Of a DNA stretch of 64,000 nucleotides, positions 9,255 to 18,440 are shown in pieces. The notes below the pieces were generated by a model, which was given only the letters and a program-made list of their open reading frames with translations, did not search any database and was not told where the DNA came from. This DNA is from JADJWR01 sp963847675 (GTDB lineage: Bacteria; Pseudomonadota; Gammaproteobacteria; Burkholderiales; Burkholderiaceae_F), in contig CAWKAP010000004.1 of assembly GCA_963847675.1 (NCBI GenBank), positions 124,001 through 188,000 of the forward strand, in the 5' to 3' direction. Positions within the stretch are counted from its first letter, which is position 1. Every line of letters starts with the position of its first letter. Both the position numbers and the translations under genes were made by a program.

Positions 9255-10488
9255 ATTTGCCTACAAGGCGGCGAGCGTCAACGGCGCCCTGGTCGAAGGG
9301 CAGATCGAGGCGCGCAGCCGCGACGAGGCCATACGTCGTCTCGTCGACCAGGGCCTGACGCCGGTCGGCGTGTTCGACCGCGCGGCCGCTCCGCCCGGCG
9401 TATCCGCCGGCACCGCGCAAAGAGCGCGCCGGCGCTGGTCGTTCCGCGCCGATCGGCCGACCCGTGCCGACGTGCACGCCCTGACCTCGGAACTGGCGGT
9501 GATGCTGCGCGCCGGTCTGCCGCTGGACAGCGCGCTGCGCGTGCTGCTCGGCATGGAGCACCGGCCGTCGGTGACGAAGCTCATCGGGGAGATTCTCGAG
9601 TCGGTCAAGGGAGGCATGCCGCTGTCGCGCGCACTGGCCGCCCGCGGCGAACTGTTCGGCGCCTTCTACGTCAACATGGTCCGCTCGGGCGAGGCCAGCG
9701 GCCAGCTCGGCGCCGTGCTCACGCGGCTGGTCGAACACCTGGAGCGCATGCGCGCCCTGCGCGAGAGTGTCGTTTCGGCACTGATCTATCCGGGCATCCT
9801 CTTCACGGTGGCCGTGCTGTCGGTGCTCGCGATCCTGATCTTCATCGTGCCGCAGTTCGAGCAGCTTTTCCGCGACGCGAAAGAGGCCCTGCCTCTGGCG
9901 ACGCGCCTCGTGCTCGCCGTCGGGCATCTCGTCGTCGGCTACGGTCTGTACCTGCTCGTCGGGCTGGCGGTCGGGGGCTATGCGCTTGCGCGCTGGCTTC
10001 GCTCGGATGCGGGACAGCGCTGGTGGCAGGCCCGCCTTGCGCGGCTTCCCCTGCTGGGCAGGGTGCGCCACGAATACAACCTCGCCCGTTTCACGCGCAC
10101 CTTCGGCACGCTGCTTGCAAACGGCGTGCCGATCCTGACCGCGCTCGGCATTGCCGGTGAGACCCTCGAGGATGCCCGGCTGCGCGACTCCATCAAAGGC
10201 GTGGCGCCAAAGGTGAAGTCGGGCGGGCGCCTTGCAGAGGCGTTGCAGAGCACCGGCAGTTTCGAAGCGCTGGCGATCAACCTCGTCCGGGTGGGCGAGG
10301 AGACCGGCAGCCTCGACCGCATGATGCTGGAACTGGCAACGATCCTGGACCGCAAGGTCGAAACCGGCATCAAGCGCGGCCTGACGTTGCTCGAGCCCGC
10401 CCTGATTCTTGGTCTGGGCCTGATCGTTGCCGTCGTGATCGTGTCGATCCTCATGGGAATACTTACCGTCAATGAACTTGCGATCTGA
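9247..10488 (+). CDS. gspF: Type II secretion inner-membrane platform protein GspF
   Basis: Polytopic platform protein that couples GspE to pseudopilin assembly. The 413 residues start AEFAYKAASVNGALVEGQIEA, typical of GspF. Two repeated GspF domains are visible, each with the conserved LxxG(L/I)P pattern (SELAVMLRAGLPLDSAL and FGTLLANGVPILTAL) and the closing ETGSLDRMM block. There are three main hydrophobic segments (about 175-200, 220-245 and 380-405). The start overlaps the end of gspE by 8 bases, supporting a single operon. Confidence 0.95.
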   Translation: MAEFAYKAASVNGALVEGQIEARSRDEAIRRLVDQGLTPVGVFDRAAAPPGVSAGTAQRARRRWSFRADRPTRADVHALTSELAVMLRAGLPLDSALRVLLGMEHRPSVTKLIGEILESVKGGMPLSRALAARGELFGAFYVNMVRSGEASGQLGAVLTRLVEHLERMRALRESVVSALIYPGILFTVAVLSVLAILIFIVPQFEQLFRDAKEALPLATRLVLAVGHLVVGYGLYLLVGLAVGGYALARWLRSDAGQRWWQARLARLPLLGRVRHEYNLARFTRTFGTLLANGVPILTALGIAGETLEDARLRDSIKGVAPKVKSGGRLAEALQSTGSFEALAINLVRVGEETGSLDRMMLELATILDRKVETGIKRGLTLLEPALILGLGLIVAVVIVSILMGILTVNELAI

Positions 10489-10984
10489 GACAACGAAGCG
10501 GACGCCGCGGCCATTCGGGCGGGCGATCGCGCATGCCAAACGCCGTGCGGGCTCCGCAATCCACCGACCGGCGCAGCGGGCGGGCGGCTTCACGCTTATC
10601 GAGCTGCTGGTCGTGCTGGCCATCCTCGGACTGCTGATCGGGCTGGTCGGGCCGCGCTTTCTCGGACAGCTTGGCGGCGCGAAGAGCAAGACAGCGGCGA
10701 TCCAGATCGCCGACCTCGAGAAGGGTCTCGAACTGTTCAAGCTCGACGTCGGTCGCTTCCCGGCCAACGAGGAGGGCCTGGACGCGCTCGTGCGCAGGCC
10801 GCAGAACGCGCGCGGCTGGAACGGACCGTACCTGAAGGGCAGTTCGGTGCCGGAAGATCCCTGGGGCCGACCCTACAGATACTCGATCGCGGCATCGGGC
10901 GAGCCGGAGATCGCTTCGCTGGGCGCCGATGGTGCGCCGGGCGGCGACGGCGAGAACGCGGACGTGCGCAATGCCCATCAGTAG
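10472..10984 (+). CDS. gspG: Major pseudopilin GspG
   Basis: Main subunit of the periplasmic pseudopilus. After an unusually long leader of about 38 residues comes the prepilin peptidase site G^FTLIELLVVLAILGLLIGLV, with Glu at +5 for assembly. The C-terminal domain carries the GspG calcium-binding loop (LGADGAPGGDGENADV) and the RFPANEEGLDALV segment. At 170 residues it is slightly long because of the leader, so a later start is possible, but no other in-frame ATG precedes the cleavage site. It overlaps gspF by 17 bases. Confidence 0.94.
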   Translation: MNLRSETTKRTPRPFGRAIAHAKRRAGSAIHRPAQRAGGFTLIELLVVLAILGLLIGLVGPRFLGQLGGAKSKTAAIQIADLEKGLELFKLDVGRFPANEEGLDALVRRPQNARGWNGPYLKGSSVPEDPWGRPYRYSIAASGEPEIASLGADGAPGGDGENADVRNAHQ

Positions 10985-11029
10985 CCCGGCTGCCGGCTGT
11001 TGCGCATACATGGGCCGGGGGCTGGCGCC

Positions 11030-11476
11030 ATGATTCGCGGGCGCGGCTTCACGCTGGTCGAGCTGCTGGTCGTGCTGGCCATCATCGGCACCTTGCTGGC
11101 GGTCGCGCCGGTTGCGCTGCAGCGCTATCGGGAATCGTCCGATTACAGGGACACGCTGCGAGCCATCGCTGCGGGGCTGAGCGAGGCACGTCACGCGGCG
11201 ATCTCCGGTGGCCGGATCGTCGCTTTCAGCGTCGATCTCGGAGAGCGGCAGTACGGAATCGAGGGCAAGCCGCCTCGGTCACTGCCGGAGAGCCTCGTCG
11301 TGCGCGCCACGGTCGCCGACACCGATCTCGCCGACAACGTCGCGCGCATCCGTTTCTTCCCGGGCGGCAACGCGACCGGCGGCAGCATCGAAGTCGTGAG
11401 AGCGTCCGGCGCCGGCGCACGGTTGCGTACCGACTGGCTCGATGGACGGGTGTCGATCGAGGGGTTGATGCAATGA
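11030..11476 (+). CDS. gspH: Minor pseudopilin GspH
   Basis: Minor pseudopilin with a prepilin signature MIRGRG^FTLVELLVVLAIIGTLLAV directly after the ATG at 11030; the frame is also open from a TTG at 11000, but 11030 gives a normal short leader. The remainder (SEARHAAISGGRIVAFSVDL) fits the GspH beta-rich domain. It is 148 residues long. The stop overlaps the gspI start as ATGA. GspH belongs to the pseudopilus tip-stalk assembly with I, J and K. Confidence 0.9.
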   Translation: MIRGRGFTLVELLVVLAIIGTLLAVAPVALQRYRESSDYRDTLRAIAAGLSEARHAAISGGRIVAFSVDLGERQYGIEGKPPRSLPESLVVRATVADTDLADNVARIRFFPGGNATGGSIEVVRASGAGARLRTDWLDGRVSIEGLMQ

Positions 11477-11874
11477 CGCGCGCCGCGAACCGGTCGCGGG
11501 GCTTCTCGCTGCTGGAAGTCGTGGTGGCCCTGGCGATCATGTCGATCGTGCTGGGCGTCCTTTATCGGGCAGTCGGCGGTGGCGTCCGTACTGTCGGGGA
11601 ACTGTCCGACTACAGCCGCGCGGTGATCATCGGTGAGTCGTTGCTGCAGATGCGCGACGCCGTGCCGGCCGAGGGCTGGAACGAGGCGGGCCAATGGGAG
11701 GGCTTCCGCTGGTCGGTGGCGAGCGCGCCGTACGAGCAGCAAGCCGGGTCCGCCGTTGCCCTGCATCGCGTGCAGGTCGACGTCCTGTGGGGTGACGGAA
11801 TGCGAGAGAAGAATTTCTCGCTGGTCAGCCTGCGGCCGCAGCAGACGGCGCGCGAGGGGTCGGCGGCACGATGA
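11473..11874 (+). CDS. gspI: Minor pseudopilin GspI
   Basis: Short pseudopilin of 133 residues with leader MTRAANRSRG and the cleavage site G^FSLLEVVVALAIMSIVLGVL. The C-terminal part (GWNEAGQWEGFRWSV, HRVQVDVLWGDG) resembles the GspI/PulI tip subunit. Gene position between gspH and gspJ, with four-base overlaps on both sides, supports the assignment. GspI nucleates the I-J-K tip complex at the inner membrane. Confidence 0.9.
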   Translation: MTRAANRSRGFSLLEVVVALAIMSIVLGVLYRAVGGGVRTVGELSDYSRAVIIGESLLQMRDAVPAEGWNEAGQWEGFRWSVASAPYEQQAGSAVALHRVQVDVLWGDGMREKNFSLVSLRPQQTAREGSAAR

Positions 11875-12548
11875 GAGCTTCGCGCACGCACCGCGGATTC
11901 ACTCTGCTCGAGGTCCTCGTGGCGACGGCGTTGCTGTCGCTGGTGATGCTGGGCCTGCTGACCGCGATGCGGTCATTCGCGCAGATGGAAGCGCGCATCG
12001 ATGATCGCATTCGCGTCGATGACGATCTGCGCGTCAGCGAGCGGTTCCTGCGCGGCGTCGTCGCGGCAATTTCACCGCGCCTGCGATCCACGGAGGCGGG
12101 CGCGCCCCGGCAGGTGGACTTCGTCGGCGGCGCGGACTCCATGCGCTGGATCGGCGTGATGCCGGCAAGGCACGGCGCGGGCGGCCTGTACCGCTTCCAT
12201 CTTTACGTTCGTGCGGCCAGTACCGAAGCGCCGGCGGCGCTGATGCTGGAGTTCGTGCCTTACGTTCCCGGTTTCGAGACGGCACTGGATCCGAGTGCGG
12301 TGCAGTCGCGGCCGATGGCCGTCGGCATCGGCGAAGTCCGCTTCCGCTATCAAGGCGGTCCGACCGAGGACGAGCAGTGGCTTGCCGAGTGGCCGCACGC
12401 GGACCGTATTCCGCGGCGTATCGGATTGAGCGTCCTGGGCGCTGCCCGGCCCTGGCCGGAGCTGGTCGTCGCCGTGACGCCGGTGTCCGGACCAATGTCC
12501 GTGGGTCGCGGCGGCGTGACTGCCGGGCCCGCGGTGGGACCTTCCTAG
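11871..12548 (+). CDS. gspJ: Minor pseudopilin GspJ
   Basis: Tip pseudopilin of 225 residues with prepilin site RG^FTLLEVLVATALLSLVMLG and Glu at +5. The soluble domain has the features expected for GspJ (RFLRGVVAAISPR, LMLEFVPYVPGF, GEVRFRYQGG). The start overlaps the gspI stop (ATGA) and gspK follows two bases after the stop, so all the pseudopilins are translated from one compact mRNA. Confidence 0.9.
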   Translation: MRASRTHRGFTLLEVLVATALLSLVMLGLLTAMRSFAQMEARIDDRIRVDDDLRVSERFLRGVVAAISPRLRSTEAGAPRQVDFVGGADSMRWIGVMPARHGAGGLYRFHLYVRAASTEAPAALMLEFVPYVPGFETALDPSAVQSRPMAVGIGEVRFRYQGGPTEDEQWLAEWPHADRIPRRIGLSVLGAARPWPELVVAVTPVSGPMSVGRGGVTAGPAVGPS

Positions 12549-12550
12549 GC

Positions 12551-13519
12551 ATGCGCGCCCTGCGTTCAGCGAACCCGATGTCCGGCCTGTGTGGACGATT
12601 GATGCTCGCTCAGGGGCCTGTGGTTCATGCGCTCGGCCGTGGCCGGCAACGAGGGCTGGCGCTCGTGGCGGTGCTGTGGATCGCGGCTGCGCTGATGATC
12701 ACTGCCACCGGCGTTGTGTACGCGGTCCGCGGCGAGGTGCGGACCGTCGCTTCGTTCCGTGAACTGGCGGTGGCAGGCGCTCTCGGCGACGCTGGCGTGC
12801 TCCTCGTTGCGCGAGAACTTGCTGCCGCGCCGAAGCAGGAAGGCCGGTTGCAGCAGCACGAGGCGCAGTTCGAGCAGTCGACGGTCGGTGTGCGGGTCGT
12901 GCCCCTGACGGGACTCATCGACCTGAATGCGGCCGCCGAGCCGCTGCTGACCGACCTGATTGCGGTAGCCGGCGGCATGGACCGGAATCTCGCTGCTCCG
13001 CTCGCGCAGCGCATCATCGACTGGCGCGATGCCGACGAGCAGCCGCATCCCCAGGGTGCCGAGGATGCCGCTTATGCCGCGGCGGGCTCGCCGTTTCGCA
13101 CGCGTGGCGGACCGTTCGAGTCACCCGAGGATCTGCTGCAGGTGCTCGGCATCGACTTCGACCTCTATGCCAGGCTGCGCCCCCTGATTACCGTCCATTT
13201 CCGCGGCGCCGGACGAGTCGATCCGGCGGCAGCGCCGCTCGCCGTCCTGCGTGTTCTTGCCTCCGGCAACGAACAGATCGCGGTCGATTACGCGAACGCG
13301 CGCGAGGCGAGCGGTCCGCTGGCGGACACGACCCGTTTCCCGGCGGCCTATGTTGCTCGCGCGCAGACCCCGCGCTACCAGATCGAAGCCTCCGTGGAGT
13401 TGTCGAACGGCGCGCGTCTGGTGACGCGAAAGGTTCTCGACATTGCCGCTGCCGGGGACGGATTGCCGTGGCAGACACTGTGGGTCGAGCGGGTCGTCGA
13501 ACCGGCTCCCGAGGAATGA
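12551..13519 (+). CDS. gspK: Minor pseudopilin GspK
   Basis: Large tip pseudopilin. From the ATG at 12551, just after the gspJ stop, the product has about 322 residues. Its prepilin site is QRG^LALVAVLWIAAALM, lacking the Glu at +5, which is characteristic of GspK. The downstream sequence carries the family's helix-hairpin-helix-like region (GLIDLNAAAEPLLTDLI, IIDWRDADEQPHPQGAED). An ATG at 12602 would shorten the leader and is also possible. GspK caps the pseudopilus and may terminate or regulate its growth. Confidence 0.9.
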   Translation: MRALRSANPMSGLCGRLMLAQGPVVHALGRGRQRGLALVAVLWIAAALMITATGVVYAVRGEVRTVASFRELAVAGALGDAGVLLVARELAAAPKQEGRLQQHEAQFEQSTVGVRVVPLTGLIDLNAAAEPLLTDLIAVAGGMDRNLAAPLAQRIIDWRDADEQPHPQGAEDAAYAAAGSPFRTRGGPFESPEDLLQVLGIDFDLYARLRPLITVHFRGAGRVDPAAAPLAVLRVLASGNEQIAVDYANAREASGPLADTTRFPAAYVARAQTPRYQIEASVELSNGARLVTRKVLDIAAAGDGLPWQTLWVERVVEPAPEE

Positions 13520-13526
13520 AAACACG

Positions 13527-14552
13527 ATGGCGCTGACCCTCGATCGAAGCAGCCTGCGTCTGTTCGGCATCGACCTGACGACCGTGCCGGGGTTCCTGCG
13601 CGATGGCTGGGCCGAGGCGCTGCGCTGGCCGGCGTTCCGATGGCTCACCCCCGACGAGCCCATCCGCGTCATTCATGCCGACGGAACGGAATCCGTGCGG
13701 CAGGGGATGTCGGCCCGCAAGGTCACTGCGCCAGCGAGGGTTCGCTTCGTCGCCCTGGAACTGGCAGAAGAAACGGTGCTTCGGCGCACGCTGACGCTGC
13801 CGAGGCTGACCGAAGCCGAAGTACGCCAGGCCGTCGAACTCGACGTTCGCGCGTCGAGCCCGTTTCCCGAGCCGGACGTCGCCTGGGGATACCACGTCGA
13901 GCGCAACGACCGGCTTCGGGTCGAGATCGCCATGACGTCGCGGCAGCTGATCGATCAGCAGCTCGACACGCTTCGTGCGCGCCTGGGTGGCGCGCTTCCC
14001 GAAGTGTGGGTCGGCGGCGAACGGCCCTTCGCCATCCCGGGTTACGGCGAGGCGGCGCGACAGGCGAGTGCCCGACGCATGCGGTGGGCGCTGTTCGGGA
14101 TGCTGATGGTGGCAGTCGTGCTGCTGGCTGCGCTCGCGATCACGCCGACACTGCAGCTGCGCGAACGAGCACTCGAGGCGAATCGCAAGAGCGACGAACT
14201 GTCACGCGCGATCAAGCCTCAGGCGCAGATGCGTGATGAGCTGGCCAGGCTCGGCGAACAGGTTCGCCTGCTGAGCAGGGCTTCCGAACAGCGTCTGGAC
14301 GTCGTGGCCCTGATTGATCAGATCACGCGCCAGCTGCCGGACGATGCAGTGCTCAGCCGGCTGGAGATCGCTGGCGGCGTGGTCAGGATTTCGGGTCAGG
14401 CAGACAATGCCGCGCAGTTGCTGCAGACGCTGGGCGCGAACCCGGCGTTTCGCGACGTCCGGGCGCCCTCTGGGATCACGCGCGCGCCGGCGGGTAGCAA
14501 GGAGGGCTTCACGATCGAGTTCCGCGTTGCTACGGAGGGCAAGCAGCAATGA
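13527..14552 (+). CDS. gspL: GspL/PilN-like type II secretion assembly protein
   Basis: Bitopic inner-membrane protein linking GspE to the periplasmic parts. The 341 residues comprise a cytoplasmic actin-like region (LEETVLRRTLTLPRLTEAEVRQAVELDVR-type, read here as ELAEETVLRRTLTLP), one transmembrane helix (ALFGMLMVAVVLLAALAI, about 195-213) and a short PilN-like periplasmic domain with a coiled coil. The start at 13527 follows gspK by 7 bases; the frame is also open upstream. It is more PilN-like in its periplasmic part than classical enterobacterial GspL. The end overlaps gspM by 4 bases. Confidence 0.85.
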   Translation: MALTLDRSSLRLFGIDLTTVPGFLRDGWAEALRWPAFRWLTPDEPIRVIHADGTESVRQGMSARKVTAPARVRFVALELAEETVLRRTLTLPRLTEAEVRQAVELDVRASSPFPEPDVAWGYHVERNDRLRVEIAMTSRQLIDQQLDTLRARLGGALPEVWVGGERPFAIPGYGEAARQASARRMRWALFGMLMVAVVLLAALAITPTLQLRERALEANRKSDELSRAIKPQAQMRDELARLGEQVRLLSRASEQRLDVVALIDQITRQLPDDAVLSRLEIAGGVVRISGQADNAAQLLQTLGANPAFRDVRAPSGITRAPAGSKEGFTIEFRVATEGKQQ

Positions 14553-15100
14553 ATCTGCTGCAGCGGCGGGCCCTGATTTCAGTCGCGATCACCCTTGGCG
14601 CGGTGCTGCTGCTGGCGCTGCTGGCGGGCCAGTATGTCGTGCAGAAGCATCGCTGGGCGGACGAAACGCTAGAGGATATCGAGCCGAGATACGCGCGCCT
14701 GCTGGGGCTGCGCGACACCGGGAGCCAACTGGAGCAGGCGTTGAAGCAGGCACGGGCTGCATTGCCCTTGCTCGGGTACACCGGCGAGCGCGACGCGGCC
14801 CAGGTAGGCAACGACCTGCAGCAGGTTGCGCGCCGGGCGCTGCAGACGGCGGGGCTCACGGTCGCATCGAGCCAGGTGCTTCCGCCGCGTGGCGAGTCCG
14901 GCTTCGAGCGGATCGGCGTCTCGCTGGGCGCCGAAGGCCCGCTCAGCGGGGTCCAGGTCGCGCTGGCGGCGCTGCAGAGCGAGACGCCACGGATGGGCTT
15001 CGAGAACCTGGTTCTTCAGACGACCCGGCGCGTCGCGGAAGACGGCACGCCGATTGTTTCCTGCAGCATCACGGTTGCCGTGCTGAGGTTGCAGAAATGA
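14549..15100 (+). CDS. gspM: GspM-family type II secretion protein
   Basis: Small bitopic protein of 183 residues with an N-terminal transmembrane helix (ALISVAITLGAVLLLALLAG), a coiled-coil stretch (residues about 30-70) and a PilO/GspMb-type periplasmic domain (AGLTVASSQVLPP, VALAALQSETPRMGFENL). It overlaps gspL upstream and the next gene downstream by 4 bases or fewer. It likely stabilises GspL and the platform. The family is divergent, so position in the operon carries much of the assignment. Confidence 0.82.
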   Translation: MNLLQRRALISVAITLGAVLLLALLAGQYVVQKHRWADETLEDIEPRYARLLGLRDTGSQLEQALKQARAALPLLGYTGERDAAQVGNDLQQVARRALQTAGLTVASSQVLPPRGESGFERIGVSLGAEGPLSGVQVALAALQSETPRMGFENLVLQTTRRVAEDGTPIVSCSITVAVLRLQK

Positions 15101-15786
15101 GAGTGGATGCGATGGGCGCGGTGCTCGCTTTCAATCTCGTCCTCGCGGGAGCGCTGGTCTACCTGTGGAGCGACGACGATCGGTCGCGCTGGGCAGAGCC
15201 CGATCCCTTGCCGCCCGCGCTCGAAGACGTGGCGGTGGCCAGGGCGGCCGAGCCGGTGGACATCTCGCGGTATCGCGAGACCTTGGAGCGCCCCCTCTTT
15301 GCGCCGACGAGAAAGGTTGCGCCGCGCAGTGGTTCCGGAGGCGAAGGCCAGGACGCGGTCGATCCCTTCAAGGACATTCGCCTGCTGGGCACCTACGGTG
15401 CAGGCGGTCATGGCGGGGTCATCGTGCTCAGGGATGGCAAGGTGGAGCGCGTTGCCATCGGGGCCAGCATTGGCGAATGGAAAGTCGCCGGGGAAGAAGG
15501 GCGGGGTGTTGCGCTGGTGCGCGGCAGCGGCGAACGGCGTCAGCTTGGGCTCGCATTGAACACGGCCGCGCCGTCCGTGCCAGCGGCGGCTGGCAAGGCC
15601 GGTACTGCCGAAGCGGCCGGTCAGGCTGCTGCGACCGGTGCCGCGCCGCCGGCGACATCACAAGCTGCGGCCGCCGGGCCGGCGAGGGCCGAGGGCGAGG
15701 CCGCGCGCGAGCAGTTGCGACGCCAGAGGCTAGAACGGATCAACGCCCGCCGTGCCCAGCGAGGGCTGCCGCCACTTACGGAATGA
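15097..15786 (+). CDS. gspC: GspC/PilP-like type II secretion linker protein
   Basis: A 229-residue protein with an N-terminal membrane helix (MGAVLAFNLVLAGALVYLW), then SRYRETLERPLFAPTRK, a motif shared by GspC/GspN-like proteins. A compact HR-type beta domain follows (DPFKDIRLLGTYGAGGHGGVIVL ... IGEWKVAGEEG), then a long Ala-rich linker and a basic tail. It overlaps the gspM stop and precedes gspD by 8 bases, where a protein contacting the secretin N0 domain would be expected. It might also be called GspN; the exact subtype is uncertain. Confidence 0.75.
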   Translation: MRVDAMGAVLAFNLVLAGALVYLWSDDDRSRWAEPDPLPPALEDVAVARAAEPVDISRYRETLERPLFAPTRKVAPRSGSGGEGQDAVDPFKDIRLLGTYGAGGHGGVIVLRDGKVERVAIGASIGEWKVAGEEGRGVALVRGSGERRQLGLALNTAAPSVPAAAGKAGTAEAAGQAAATGAAPPATSQAAAAGPARAEGEAAREQLRRQRLERINARRAQRGLPPLTE

Positions 15787-15794
15787 GAAGAACG

Positions 15795-18263
15795 ATGCAC
15801 CGTGTCTATCGATTTTTCCTGGTTTCTGCGGCGTGCGCGGCGGCAGTGCTTGCCGGGGCCTGCACAACGACATCTGAAGTGAACGGCTGGACGGCACAGG
15901 GCCAGGGCAACGCCGCCGGCGCGACTGCGCCCGCGGCTACCAGGCAGACGCAGCCCGTGTTCGCGGGCGACGGCGGCCTTCCTGCGGCGGATACCCCGAG
16001 GGCAAAGGAGGATAAGGCCACGCCGCCGCAGACCGCTTCAGGCGCTCGGGCGAGCGGAACCGCCGGCGGCAACGGGACAAACACGGCCACCGAGTCGGCA
16101 ACGCGCTTCTATAAGGGCTCCGACGTCGTGCTCGCGCCGCCGCGTCCCGGCGTCCAGCGCGCCCCCGCGACGCAGGCCGTTTCGTTCAAGTTCGAGCAGG
16201 CGCCGGTGCGCGAAGTCATCCACGCCGTCCTCGGCGAACTGCTCGGCTTTACGTACGTCCTGCATCAACCGATTGGTGGGACGGTCACGGTTTCGACCGC
16301 GGCGCCGGTGCCGGCCGATCAGGCGCTTTCCGTTCTCGAAGCGGTGCTGCAGGCCAATGGCCTGCTGATGGCGCAGGACGGGGCCGGCGTGTATCACGTC
16401 GGTCCGCCCGAGGCGCTGCGCGGCGTCGTGCCGGCGCCCAAGCGCCTTGAGCAGTCGCCGTTGCCGCCGGGATTCGGCACGGTCATCGTGCCGTTGAAGT
16501 ACATCGGTGCGTCCGAGATGGCCGAGATCCTTCGGCCGATCGCCCGGCCGGAGGCGCTGCTGCGCGTCGACATTCTGCGCAACCTGCTGATCCTGGCGGG
16601 CTCGCGCAACCAGATCGACGGTTGGCTGGAGATCGTTCGCATTTTCGACGTCGACCTGCTGAAGGGCATGTCGGTCGGCGTCTTCCCGCTGCAATACACG
16701 TCGGTTCGCGACATCGACAGCGCCCTCCGGTCGCTCGCGTCGTCCGGCGAAGGCGCGCCGCCGGCGGCGCGCGGCGCAACGGGCACTGCCGCGCAGGCAC
16801 AGGCGCAGGCGCAGGTCGCGGCGGAAGCTTTGCCGAGGCACCCGCTGCTCGGCGCCGTGCGCGTGATTCCCCTCGAGCGATTGAACAGCCTGATCGTCGT
16901 TACTTCGCGGGCCGCGTACCTCGACGAGATCAAGCAATGGGTCGAGCGGCTCGATCGGCCGAGCGGAACGGAAAGCGAGCCGCGGCTGTTCGTCTATCAG
17001 GTGCAGAACGGGTCTGCAACGCATCTGGCGGACGTTCTGAACGGACTTTTCGGCGGGGGCGGCGGGGCGGTCGGCGCCGCAGATTCCGGAGTCGCACCCG
17101 GCTTGCGGCCGGCGATGGGGGCGACTTCAGGCACCTCTCGACTTGGCACCGGGGCGGTGGCCACGCCTTTCGCCTCCGGGCGCGCAGGGGCGGCCACCGG
17201 GCTCGCCGGCGGGGGCCTGCCCCAGACCGGCGTCCGCGCCGCCGGTACCGCGGGCGTCGCATCGGTTTCTCTCGGCACGGGCATTCGTATCGTCGGTGAC
17301 GACCTGAACAACTCGGTGCTCGTCTATGCGCCGCCGTCGGAGTTCCGCAAGATCGAGGACACACTGAAACGGCTCGACGCGCCGGTCACCCAGGTGCAGA
17401 TCGAAGCCACGATCGTCGAGGTCTCGCTGAGCGATGACCTTCAATATGGCCTGCAGTGGTACTTCACGGATTCGAACCGCGCCGGATTGAACGGGGTCGG
17501 CCAACTCAACACGAATAACCTCGGCGCCATCAGGCCGATTCAGCCCGGTTTCTCGTATTCGCTGATCGACAGCCTCGCGCAGGTACGGGTCGTGCTGAAC
17601 ATGCTCGCCGACCGTTCGCTGATCCGCGTGATCTCCAGCCCTTCGCTGGTTGTTGTCGACAACCACACTGCAGCGATCTCCGTGGGCGATCAGCAACCGA
17701 TTCAATCAACAGAATCCATTACCGAGGGCGGCTTGAGAACCACGTCGATCGAGTACAAGGACACGGGGGTGATGCTGGCCGTCACGCCTTCGGTCAACAC
17801 GGGCGACATGGTCACCATGACGATCAACCAGTCGGTGACCGATGTCGGCCAGATCGACATTGCCACCGGCCAGCGCGCGTTCCTCAACCGGCAGATCGGC
17901 AGCCGCGTTGCCGTCCGTTCGGGCGAGGCGCTGGTCCTGGGCGGGCTGATACGGGACAACAAGACCAAGGGAAGCACCGGCATTCCCTTCCTCAGCCAGA
18001 TTCCGGTGATCGGCGCGCTGTTCGGCACCCAGACGGAAAATGGCACGCGGACCGAACTGCTGGTGGTGATCACGCCGCGCGTGATCCGCACGTCGCACGA
18101 CGCGCGCCAGGTGGGTGTGGAGATGCGAGACCGGATGCGCGGGTTCCGCGCCCTGGTCGAAGAGCAGAGTCCGTTGCTGCCGAAGCCCCTCGTCGATCAG
18201 GTCGCCGCGCCTCCGCAACCGGCCACGCCGCCCCCGACGACCGAAAGCGGACCGCCTCGGTAG
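15795..18263 (+). CDS. gspD: Type II secretion outer-membrane secretin GspD
   Basis: Forms the outer-membrane channel. The 822-residue product begins with a signal peptide ending LAGACTTT, possibly a lipoprotein site though the lipobox is weak. A low-complexity segment (about 25-110) precedes the N0/STN domain (SFKFEQAPVREVIHAVLG). Several N-domain repeats follow (VIVPLKYIGASEMAEIL, VGVFPLQYTSVRDID, LFVYQVQNGSATHLADVL) with a Gly/Ala-rich insert at about 420-485, and then the secretin domain (QIEATIVEVSLSDDLQYGLQW, SGEALVLGGLI, PFLSQIPVIGALFG, ELLVVITPRVI). It is the last gene of the operon. The frame is intact. Confidence 0.95.
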   Translation: MHRVYRFFLVSAACAAAVLAGACTTTSEVNGWTAQGQGNAAGATAPAATRQTQPVFAGDGGLPAADTPRAKEDKATPPQTASGARASGTAGGNGTNTATESATRFYKGSDVVLAPPRPGVQRAPATQAVSFKFEQAPVREVIHAVLGELLGFTYVLHQPIGGTVTVSTAAPVPADQALSVLEAVLQANGLLMAQDGAGVYHVGPPEALRGVVPAPKRLEQSPLPPGFGTVIVPLKYIGASEMAEILRPIARPEALLRVDILRNLLILAGSRNQIDGWLEIVRIFDVDLLKGMSVGVFPLQYTSVRDIDSALRSLASSGEGAPPAARGATGTAAQAQAQAQVAAEALPRHPLLGAVRVIPLERLNSLIVVTSRAAYLDEIKQWVERLDRPSGTESEPRLFVYQVQNGSATHLADVLNGLFGGGGGAVGAADSGVAPGLRPAMGATSGTSRLGTGAVATPFASGRAGAATGLAGGGLPQTGVRAAGTAGVASVSLGTGIRIVGDDLNNSVLVYAPPSEFRKIEDTLKRLDAPVTQVQIEATIVEVSLSDDLQYGLQWYFTDSNRAGLNGVGQLNTNNLGAIRPIQPGFSYSLIDSLAQVRVVLNMLADRSLIRVISSPSLVVVDNHTAAISVGDQQPIQSTESITEGGLRTTSIEYKDTGVMLAVTPSVNTGDMVTMTINQSVTDVGQIDIATGQRAFLNRQIGSRVAVRSGEALVLGGLIRDNKTKGSTGIPFLSQIPVIGALFGTQTENGTRTELLVVITPRVIRTSHDARQVGVEMRDRMRGFRALVEEQSPLLPKPLVDQVAAPPQPATPPPTTESGPPR

Positions 18264-18440
18264 GGGTTAAGATCGCGCGCTTTTTTGCCGGACGGGCAGT
18301 CATTGCTGTGGATGGCTTTCTCTCGCCTGGGCCGCGCGGCTCGCGCCTAATCGCTGGCCATGCCGTCGTGAGGCTTTAGGGGAATTGGGTGAGTAGCGTC
18401 GGCGGGGCGCGCGATAGCGGTTCAACGGGATTGGAGATTC

